In this document: positions 27,957 to 35,007 of the stretch, piece by piece
How positions within the stretch are numbered: the stretch's first letter is position 1
Layout: the number at the start of each line of letters is the position of its first letter
NCBI RefSeq assembly: GCF_000801955.1
Contig: NZ_JSZO01000013.1
Location: 62,001-126,000, forward strand
Origin: Ralstonia sp. A12
GTDB taxonomy: Bacteria > Pseudomonadota > Gammaproteobacteria > Burkholderiales > Burkholderiaceae
DNA: 64,000 nt
Direction: 5' to 3'
The notes under the pieces: generated by a model
Database searches by the model: none
Told to the model about the DNA's origin: nothing
Seen by the model: only the letters and a program-made list of their open reading frames with translations
Translations under genes and position numbers: made by a program

Positions 27957-29216
27957 ATGAGCAAGCAGACGCCGCTTGGCACAATAGCGCCGGAGATCCG
28001 CGCTGGACTCACCAGGTACATCGACCACAGCCTGAATTGCTGTGTTGAGCCGGACGGCAGGAAAACCATTTTGTCCGGTCCGGAAATCGGGAGCCTGTTC
28101 GCGCTCGACCGCTTTGTCTGGTCGGCGCTCGCAACCCCGTTCGCGCCTTTTCGTATTTCCGGCACGATGCATTTGGCGAGTGAGCATGAGCAAGGAGCGC
28201 CGCACGAAAGGTATTCTTCCGAGAGATGGAAATACACCAAGTCTGCGTCGCCCAACCCGTACTGCCAGGACACCTTGGACTTGGCCGCTCAACTGCAGAG
28301 AATCTCTCACTATGCGGAAACGTTTGATCCGTCAAAGCAGGCGGCCGCGCAACTAGAGCATGCGCCGCATCTTCGGCTGCTGCTGGACACATTCTTCCAC
28401 CACCCCATCCAGAACTGCGGCGGCAGCGACATCAATTCGCCTACCGTTCATGGGGGTCTCATCAAGGCGGAGATCTGCAACAATTTCGTGGCTCAATTCC
28501 GTCAGGCGATGCTCGCTAGGAAGTTCCTTCGGCGGGAACGGCACAACTGGCATATGGGCTGTCGGGAGAACCTAACGAACCTACGTGCTTACCTGGGTGG
28601 CTTGTTCACGCGGCACCAAAGCCTGACCGTCCTGCACCTCCGTCTGTTCCACGCCAAGAACCGGGCTAGCCTGATCTCGGCACCGGTGGAGGATCAACAT
28701 CAGGATCTGCGCGAACTCCGAGCCTGTCGCAACGTGTTCTTCGACCGCATGCGAAGGAAGCCTGCGCTGTTCACTCAGAAGCCTGGGTACGTCTGGGCAA
28801 TCTTGCCTTCGCTGGAAGGGGGGTACGATCTGCACCTCACACTGCTGTTCGACTCGGTCGCTTTGTGCAAGGTGCTCGACGACAAAAGGGTGGAGGCTGA
28901 ACAAGCGGGGACGATCTTGGAAGACCATGCAGACCAGATCGGAGCGTACTGGGTGAGGACGGCGACCGCAGGCGAGGGGGGCTATCTTCGAGGCGACAAA
29001 AACGGGTGGCTATATGGGCCAGACTGGGTCCACGGCGAGGTTTGTGCCGATGATGTTGGACGCCGCGAAAAGCTTCAGGAAACGCTCGGCTACCTGCCCA
29101 TGCGCCGTGCCTTGGTGCGTCTGAAGAACGAGCCTGAGGGCGAGTATTTCGGCATGCGTGAGGGCAAATCGCGAGCCCCGCGGCGATCCGCCAGGCAAAC
29201 CAAGACGGACTCGTAG
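27957..29216 (+). CDS. Inovirus Gp2 / YagK-YfjJ-like replication protein
   Basis: A 419-residue protein. The C-terminal half follows the pattern of the inovirus Gp2/YagK/YfjJ family: a hydrophobic strand (LHLTLLFD), then IGAYWVRTATAGEGGYLR, YGPDWVHGEV, DDVGRREKLQETLGYL and a final YFGMREGKS. Related proteins are found in filamentous phages, prophages and P4-like elements and are thought to start or aid replication. The ATG at 27957 lacks a strong ribosome site. The gene has its own unit after the terminator. Confidence 0.6.
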   Translation: MSKQTPLGTIAPEIRAGLTRYIDHSLNCCVEPDGRKTILSGPEIGSLFALDRFVWSALATPFAPFRISGTMHLASEHEQGAPHERYSSERWKYTKSASPNPYCQDTLDLAAQLQRISHYAETFDPSKQAAAQLEHAPHLRLLLDTFFHHPIQNCGGSDINSPTVHGGLIKAEICNNFVAQFRQAMLARKFLRRERHNWHMGCRENLTNLRAYLGGLFTRHQSLTVLHLRLFHAKNRASLISAPVEDQHQDLRELRACRNVFFDRMRRKPALFTQKPGYVWAILPSLEGGYDLHLTLLFDSVALCKVLDDKRVEAEQAGTILEDHADQIGAYWVRTATAGEGGYLRGDKNGWLYGPDWVHGEVCADDVGRREKLQETLGYLPMRRALVRLKNEPEGEYFGMREGKSRAPRRSARQTKTDS

Positions 29217-29600
29217 AAGCGCGCGGATGTGCAGACGTACCCTCCAAAAGTCAGTATCCAAAACACCTAACCTACTGATTTCATTGGCTCGCTGATTTCT
29301 GAAGTGCGAGGCCGTACCGGCGATGCGTGCTCCGGCGGCGGCCCGCCGACGCGTGGCCGGCGCTCCAAGTTGTGCGAAATCCGGGCGCAAGAATTCGCAG
29401 AAAAGATCGCGCGAAAGTCGCAAAAAAAGAGTTGGCTGAGTTCTTCTTCGTGTGGCGAAACATTTGCACGAAATTTTGCCGAAGACGTACTGCGTCCCGA
29501 TTGGCTGCAGCTTGACGCGTACTGCTGTTTTTTTTTTTCGCAGAACATTGAGCCAACTCGATAGTCCCAAGAGGACGCTAAGGTTTGTCAGGCGTGCATG
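29217..29600. other. Intergenic region between convergent replication and relaxase genes
   Basis: About 384 bases without a convincing gene. It holds an A/G-rich segment (29395-29440) and a homopolymer of ten or more T at 29525-29536. Several open frames exist on both strands but none looks protein-like. As a spacer between a Rep-like and a Mob-like gene it could hold an origin, which I cannot show. Confidence 0.5.
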
Positions 29601-30365
29601 CTAAAGCGATGACTGACTCCGGTCATGTTCATCGGCTGGACCCTGACTGGGGCGTTGCTGCAACGTCGATCGACTCGCGACGTACTGCGCTTTGTCTTCA
29701 GGTGACATGTTGCTGATACGCGCTGGACCCAGATGGCGTTCCGGCTGGCGTTCAACTCCCTGCTCCTTCAACGTGCGGTGATCAACGCGAGCGGCATGAC
29801 CGTACTTATTCAAGGCAGCATTTTGCAGCTCGGCGCACTTCTTGCGGATCTCAATGACCTCATCTCGCAACGCGAGCCGGTTCTTGCCGCCACTATCTTT
29901 TCTGCGGCCTCCTTGCTCGGGATTCGCCGCGTTGTAGCGGCGGAATGTCTGTTGATCGGAACGCTCAACTCCGTCGTCCATTCGATCGGAAAACATCAGG
30001 TGAAGGTGGGTATTGGATGTGCCTTCGAGCGCTGACTTCGGCGCATGCATGGCAAACTGATAAGGCTTTTCACCCACCAGCGATTTGACGAGGTCGTTTG
30101 CCAGTTCCTGCTGCTGCTCGCGCGTCAGTTCGTCAGGCAGCGCGATTTCGTGTTCGCGATAAACCGCACCATTCGCGCGCTCATACTTGTCTCCCGCTCT
30201 CCAGAATGCGGATGGACTGTTCTGCGCCCATGCTGGCATGTTGCCGTGCCCGGTACAGACCAAGTCTTCGCGCTGACTGTGCTTACCCTGCCTTGTGATG
30301 TAGGTTGCGTGATTCGCCGCTGTTCCCTTTTTGCCGCTCTTGATGGTGTGGTGGAAACTTGCCAT
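29601..30365 (-). CDS. MobA/MobL-family (MobQ) relaxase, catalytic domain only
   Basis: A 254-residue relaxase. Motif I is at the start (FHHTIKSGKKGTAANHATYITRQ). The metal-binding histidine motif is NTHLHLMFSDR near residue 125, and the family tail KEQGVERQPERHLGPARIS is present. The protein stops soon after this point, so the helicase or primase extension seen in RSF1010 MobA is absent. I use the ATG at 30365; a TTG at 30392 is the alternative. The matching oriT lies about 100 bases upstream. Confidence 0.87.
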   Translation of the reverse strand: MASFHHTIKSGKKGTAANHATYITRQGKHSQREDLVCTGHGNMPAWAQNSPSAFWRAGDKYERANGAVYREHEIALPDELTREQQQELANDLVKSLVGEKPYQFAMHAPKSALEGTSNTHLHLMFSDRMDDGVERSDQQTFRRYNAANPEQGGRRKDSGGKNRLALRDEVIEIRKKCAELQNAALNKYGHAARVDHRTLKEQGVERQPERHLGPARISNMSPEDKAQYVASRSTLQQRPSQGPADEHDRSQSSL

Positions 30366-30460
30366 GGTCAGACTACCCTTTCTCGTGGACAAACAAAAAA
30401 GACCAACGAAGAAGCTCTTCGCTGGCCATGTGCGAGATGGGCAATGCCGAGGATTCTGTG

Positions 30461-30499
30461 CTTTCTGATAGAAAGGTTAAGTGCGCGTCCTTATTCCCC
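30461..30499 (+). other. Putative oriT of RSF1010/IncQ type
   Basis: A six-base inverted repeat with a GAT loop (CTTTCT, 30461-30466; AGAAAG, 30470-30475) is followed at once by GTTAAGTGCGCG and then a C run. RSF1010-like origins have the same order: an inverted repeat, then TAAGTGCGC containing the nick. It lies about 100 bases upstream of the MobQ relaxase start, the expected position. Nicking has not been shown. Confidence 0.8.
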
Positions 30500-30594
30500 C
30501 CATGTGTTCTGGTGGGCCAGGATGACTACAATCGATGCACGCCTACAGCTCCTCTCTGCGAGTGATCTCAATCCCTTCTATCAATTCCCACTAC

Positions 30595-30644
30595 TACTCA
30601 TCTCATACCATCTGAGATGGAGTAAAAAAATACTCGAATGAGTA
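30595..30644. repeat. Tandem hairpins with shared TACTC/GAGTA arms
   Basis: A first stem pairs TACTCATCTCA (30595-30605) with TGAGATG (30613-30619) and AGTA (30621-30624), with one bulged G. After seven A, a second stem TACTC/GAGTA (30631-30644) has a GAAT loop. The shared arms suggest a repeated protein-binding site near oriT. Confidence 0.6.
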
Positions 30645-30928
30645 GAGGTGTGAGATTGCTATGCCTTCAACGAGCACTTGTTGATCAAGGAGGCGAACTC
30701 ATGCACCTGTTCAGCACGGGATAGGTGCCAAAGAAGACGAGAGCGGGGCGTCCTCGTGTGGAAGCTGAGCTAGCGTGCGTCGGTGAGATAATGTTGCAGG
30801 TTCGGAAGTAGGTTGCAGAGATTGTCCGCACATGCGCTGTTTGCGCACCGCTGATGGTGCTTTCAAGTCGGTACTCGGAAAGAGTGCGGAGACGGCTAAC
30901 GGGTTCAAACGGATGGGTGGCTATTGAC

Positions 30929-33088
30929 ATGACGACGGTCAACTTCACGCGAGGCGCGAACGGAAAGCCCGTCGCCACGCAGGCGTTGCAAGAGGCTTTG
31001 TCCAAGGTCGGCAAGATCGCGGGAGAGTGTTTTTTTGGGTATCCGTTGATCGCTACGCCAGAAGGCAAGTATTTCCTCGATGCGACATTGGTCAGCCCCG
31101 AAAAGGGCGTCGTGTTGTTCGATCTGATAGAAGGGACGGATGTTGGCGACTACGCTGCGCGCCAAGACGACCTAGCCAACAAGATCGAAGCCAAGCTCAA
31201 GCTGCACAAGGAACTCGTCAAGGGGCGCCGGCTCATTCCGAGTCTCCAAGTCATTACGTTTGCACCGGCTGTAGACAACGTAGATCGCGTTGCCGTTGAT
31301 GGCTATCCGCTTGTCAATGAGAAGAACCTGTCGAGCGTTCTTGACGATTTCTCATGGGGAGATGAGGTCGGTGATGATCTGTATCGCCTGACGCTGTCAG
31401 CGGTGGAAAGCCTGTCATCGATCCGCAAGAGCCGTTCCAAACGGGAGGTCACTAAGGCGGACTCTCGGGGAGCCAGGCTGAAGAAGCTAGAAGACTCTAT
31501 CGCCACACTCGACCATCGTCAAAATCGGGCTGTCATTGAGACTGTCGACGGAGTGCAACGTATCCGAGGTTTGGCCGGCTCTGGCAAGACGATCGTACTT
31601 GCGCTGAAGGCGGCCTACCTTCACACGCAACATCCAGACTGGCGTATTGCCGTCACGTTCCACACTCGTTCGCTGAAAGCCCAGTTCAAGCGGCTGATCA
31701 ACAATTTCTGTATCGAGCAGAGTGGCGAGGAACCTGACTGGACCAAGATTCGCATCATCAATGCCTGGGGCGCACCGGGCGGCTATGAGCGCGATGGGGT
31801 CTACTACGAATTCTGCCGTGCTACTGGCCAGGAGTTTTACGATTTCCGCTCTGCCAGCAATCGCTTCGGAGGCAATGACAAGGCGTTTGATGGCGTCTGT
31901 CGAATGGCTCTGGCAGGAGCGACTTCCTCGACAGACCTTTACGACGCAGTATTGGTCGACGAGGCGCAGGATTTTGCGCCAAGTTTCTTGCGTCTCTGCT
32001 ATGCGATGCTTAGGACGCCCAAACGCCTGGTCTACGCCTACGATGAGCTACAAAACCTCTCAGGCACTTCTCTGCCGCCGCCAGAGGAGATTTTTGGCGC
32101 GGATGCAAGCGGGCGTCCACTCGTGTCTCTGGACGAGGACCCAAGTAGGGATGTCATCCTGCAAAAGTGCTACCGGAATTCACGGCCGGTGCTGGTTACG
32201 GCGCATGCTCTAGGTTTTGGTATCTATCGCGAACCGCCTGCGAGCGCTGAAACCGGGTTGGTACAAATGTTCGACCAACCGGCTTTGTGGGAAGAGATTG
32301 GCTACAAGGTCCGCGAAGGGGGATTGGCAAAGGGACAACCTGTCGTTCTTGAGCGTACGAACGAAACCAGCCCTGAGTTCTTGTCCAGTCATTCCCCGAT
32401 CGACGATCTCGTGTCGTTTCGACAGTTTCAAAACGAGGCCGAGCAGAATGCATGGCTGGTCGACGAGATCCAGCGCAACATCGAAGAAGACGAACTGCGG
32501 CACGACGACATCATTGTCATTCATTCTGACCCGATTTCTGCCCGCGAGCGCCTCGGGCCGATTCGCAAGACTCTCTTTGAGCGCAAAATTCAGAGCCATC
32601 TTGCGGGCGTCGATACCCTGGCCGATGTGTTCTTCAAGACGGAAACCCCATCGGTCACTTTTACTGGCATTTTCCGGGCGAAGGGTAACGAGGCCGGCAT
32701 GGTTTACGTGATCAATGCGCAGGACTGTGACACCACTGGCCCAGGCTTAGCCAATCTACGCAACAGGCTGTTTACTGCGGTCACTCGCAGCAAGGCTTGG
32801 GTGCGAGTTGTTGGCTATGGCCAGGGGATGGCTAGGTTGACAGAAGAGTTTGAGCGGCTAAAGCAGCAGGATTTCCGCTTGGGCTTCACTTATCCAACCG
32901 ACGCTATCCTTGGGAAATTGCGGATTGCTTACCGCGATCAGTCGCCTCACGAAAAGCAGCGCTTTGAGCAAGGCAAGGGGCGAGCAGCCGAGTTGTTGGC
33001 TTCCTTGCGTCGAGGCGACATCACCCCAGATGACCTTGATGCTGAGACCAAGCAAAAACTGATTCAGGCGCTTGGAGGCAAAGAATGA
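30929..33088 (+). CDS. UvrD/SF1-like helicase, partner of the DUF2290 protein
   Basis: A 719-residue ATP-dependent helicase-like protein. Walker A (RGLAGSGKT) is at residues 214-221, Walker B VLVDEAQDF near 340, and a late SF1 motif is seen in FTGIFRAKGNEAGMVYVIN with NLRNRLFTAVTRSKAWVRVVG. The first 100 residues (FLDATLVSPEKGVVLFDLIEG) look like a degenerate NERD-type nuclease fold. I use the ATG at 30929, since the upstream frame to 30854 lacks a leader-like sequence. The stop overlaps the next ATG by four bases, so the two proteins are made together. Defence function is inferred. Confidence 0.8.
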   Translation: MTTVNFTRGANGKPVATQALQEALSKVGKIAGECFFGYPLIATPEGKYFLDATLVSPEKGVVLFDLIEGTDVGDYAARQDDLANKIEAKLKLHKELVKGRRLIPSLQVITFAPAVDNVDRVAVDGYPLVNEKNLSSVLDDFSWGDEVGDDLYRLTLSAVESLSSIRKSRSKREVTKADSRGARLKKLEDSIATLDHRQNRAVIETVDGVQRIRGLAGSGKTIVLALKAAYLHTQHPDWRIAVTFHTRSLKAQFKRLINNFCIEQSGEEPDWTKIRIINAWGAPGGYERDGVYYEFCRATGQEFYDFRSASNRFGGNDKAFDGVCRMALAGATSSTDLYDAVLVDEAQDFAPSFLRLCYAMLRTPKRLVYAYDELQNLSGTSLPPPEEIFGADASGRPLVSLDEDPSRDVILQKCYRNSRPVLVTAHALGFGIYREPPASAETGLVQMFDQPALWEEIGYKVREGGLAKGQPVVLERTNETSPEFLSSHSPIDDLVSFRQFQNEAEQNAWLVDEIQRNIEEDELRHDDIIVIHSDPISARERLGPIRKTLFERKIQSHLAGVDTLADVFFKTETPSVTFTGIFRAKGNEAGMVYVINAQDCDTTGPGLANLRNRLFTAVTRSKAWVRVVGYGQGMARLTEEFERLKQQDFRLGFTYPTDAILGKLRIAYRDQSPHEKQRFEQGKGRAAELLASLRRGDITPDDLDAETKQKLIQALGGKE

Positions 33089-33759
33089 TGCCTCCTAAGG
33101 CTCCGCGGGCTGTCAAAGATGACCTTGGGGCGATACTCGCATCGTTGATCGAGCGTGGCATCGCGGATGACCAAAACTTCCCGGTGCTACGCTCAATCTC
33201 GGCGACAGAATGGGAAATTTCGTTTGACGGTGCGGAGCATGTGTCGATCGCCATGGGTGAGATCGACTACACCGATATCCATCAAGAGCTATCTGAGAAG
33301 CGGTCGTACAGCGTTAAATTGATCGATGGCGGCTTGCTTCAATTGATGTACCGCTTCAACGGCGATCAACTCGTCAAGCACCGCTTGGCGTACTACCCAT
33401 CTCCGAGCCTTCGCGCGTTTCAAGAAGATCCAGAGGCGTATATGCGTGACGATCTGTTCCTAGAGATCGTCTCGCGGCGAATTGTGCCGTTCCCTCTACG
33501 ATTTGATTTCGACGTCAAGGCTGCCAAGGATGTCCAGCATCCCTTTTCGCACCTGACTTTGGGTGACGTGCGAGGGTGTCGCATACCTGTCTCTGCTGGC
33601 TTGACGCCTCGCTGGTTTACCGAGTTCATTCTTCGGAACTTCTATCAGACGGGTACGCATGACTTCGTTGGTGGACTTCCTGAGCACAGGTTCGCTTTCG
33701 ACCAGACGATTACGAACAATGAACGTCAGCTAATACACATGGTGGTGCCGGCCCAATAG
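33085..33759 (+). CDS. DUF2290 protein, cotranslated with the helicase
   Basis: A 224-residue protein with the DUF2290 core near the C-terminus: HPFSHLTLGDVRGCRIPVSAGLTPRWFTEFILRNFY is spread over residues 152-188. The family has no assigned activity. The middle domain (LRFDFDVKAAKDVQHP) is also family-like. The ATGA overlap with the helicase stop argues that the two form a complex or work in one pathway. Both genes stand as a two-gene unit in the island. Confidence 0.8.
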   Translation: MMPPKAPRAVKDDLGAILASLIERGIADDQNFPVLRSISATEWEISFDGAEHVSIAMGEIDYTDIHQELSEKRSYSVKLIDGGLLQLMYRFNGDQLVKHRLAYYPSPSLRAFQEDPEAYMRDDLFLEIVSRRIVPFPLRFDFDVKAAKDVQHPFSHLTLGDVRGCRIPVSAGLTPRWFTEFILRNFYQTGTHDFVGGLPEHRFAFDQTITNNERQLIHMVVPAQ

Positions 33760-33798
33760 GTCCAGGGTCGCTCGGGCGGATTTAGTAGGTAGGCCACC

Positions 33799-34347
33799 AT
33801 GCCATCTATCATCACACATGCGGCCGTGCCCCTGATGCTCGGGGCGGCTGCTGGGCGCCGGTGCATCAGTGGTCGGCTTCTATTTGCCGGTGCCGTTGCG
33901 GCGATGCTGCCGGATCTCGACGTTGCCGCTCTCAAGCTGGGTATCCGGTATCAAGACGCTTTCGGCCATCGTGGAGCCACGCATTCGATCGCGTTTGCAC
34001 TGGGTCTCGCTCTCGTGGCAGCGCTAGCCCATAGGCCGTTGAGCACCACCGCATGGCGCAGCGCAATCTTTGTTGGGCTCTCCACGCTGTCCCATCCCCT
34101 GCTTGATGCCTGTACCAATGGCGGAATGGGCGTGGTGCTTCTGTGGCCGCTCAGTGAGCATCGCTGGTTCTTTCCGTTCCGTCCCATCGCCGTATCGCCA
34201 CTCGGTATATCCCGGTTCATGGGGAACCGTGGCGTCACCGTCATGGCATCAGAGTTGTACTGGGTCTGGATACCCACCGCATTTTTGTCGCTCACGCTAT
34301 TCTTGGGGCGAGGGATCGAGAAGTTGAACGCTCGCGCTCCATCCTGA
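33799..34347 (+). CDS. YdjM-type membrane-bound metal-dependent hydrolase
   Basis: A 182-residue protein of the LexA-binding, membrane-bound hydrolase family (YdjM-like). Likely metal ligands are in MPSIITHAAVP, MLPDLDV, and FGHRGATHSI, with STLSHPLLDACTNGG further on. Four or more hydrophobic helices are present. The biochemical role is unknown. It follows the DUF2290 gene by 39 bases and may share its transcript. Confidence 0.85.
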   Translation: MPSIITHAAVPLMLGAAAGRRCISGRLLFAGAVAAMLPDLDVAALKLGIRYQDAFGHRGATHSIAFALGLALVAALAHRPLSTTAWRSAIFVGLSTLSHPLLDACTNGGMGVVLLWPLSEHRWFFPFRPIAVSPLGISRFMGNRGVTVMASELYWVWIPTAFLSLTLFLGRGIEKLNARAPS

Positions 34348-34442
34348 ACAACTGCCCTTGGCTCGCCAACGGTTCTCCCTGGTACAAGAGGGCAAGCTCA
34401 ACGCCGGGTGTCCTGGCGCTCACGAAGGTAATAGAGGACAAG

Positions 34443-34817
34443 ATGACAACAGCGCGTGCCGGTACGCGAGAAGAAGCGCTGCGGCTGCTGAGCATGGACG
34501 GAATCGCGGTCGTAGAACTGGACTACGAAGCGGGCTGGCAGGATGCCGTCGAGCTGGGTCGCATGGGCCAGAAGTCAGGGGTTCGCGTTGAGTTTCGCGG
34601 TCAGGAAAATATCGCCGTCCGATCGCTGGCGGCGTTAGTTGCGGGTCTCTCGCGCCCGAAGTCGACGTTCCGCCAGCGCAACCTCTACTGCCAGTTTGAC
34701 CTGGGCACCTTACTGGCAGGCGAGCTGGAGAGACTAGAAGCCAAGACTGCAGTGTCTGGGGATTACATTCTTGCGGGGCATCTTGCGCAGAAAGTGGACG
34801 TTTACTGGGGCGAGTAA
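34443..34817 (+). CDS. Hypothetical protein
   Basis: A 124-residue acidic protein that I do not recognise. It begins MTTARAGTREEALRLL and contains VVELDYEAGWQDAVELG and FDLGTLLAGELERLEAKTAV. There is no signal peptide or membrane segment. It sits between the YdjM-like gene and the GHKL-Shedu gene, and its base composition is intermediate. Confidence 0.55.
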   Translation: MTTARAGTREEALRLLSMDGIAVVELDYEAGWQDAVELGRMGQKSGVRVEFRGQENIAVRSLAALVAGLSRPKSTFRQRNLYCQFDLGTLLAGELERLEAKTAVSGDYILAGHLAQKVDVYWGE

Positions 34818-34896
34818 CTGACTGGTCCAACGACCGCCTACAATACTCGCCAATCAGTCAAGTGGCTGATCACCATGGCGTCAGTCGGGGTTGGCG

Positions 34897-34924
34897 TCAA
34901 GGACGTCAATTCAAGGACGTCAAT
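34897..34924 (+). repeat. Perfect 14-base tandem repeat upstream of the GHKL-nuclease gene
   Basis: Two head-to-tail copies of TCAAGGACGTCAAT, each containing the palindrome GACGTC, end 83 bases before the ATG at 35008. This is a likely operator or a recent slippage product. Confidence 0.8.
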
Positions 34925-35007
34925 ATTTGTCGGATTGAGTTTGCGGTTTGCTCATGACAGTGGGGCGCGGCATCGCATGCTGGGCATTGAAAACACATAT
35001 TGCCACC

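Noticed and set aside
29217-29600. Replication origin between the Gp2-like and relaxase genes
   Set aside because: The place is suggestive and there is a long T run, but no iterons, DnaA boxes or strong palindromes could be seen.
30638-30724. A 28-codon frame (also a seven-codon frame at 30701 with a perfect AAGGAGG site)
   Set aside because: The Shine-Dalgarno is excellent but the products are too short to judge, with no homologue I can recall. It may be a leader or the stub of a lost gene.
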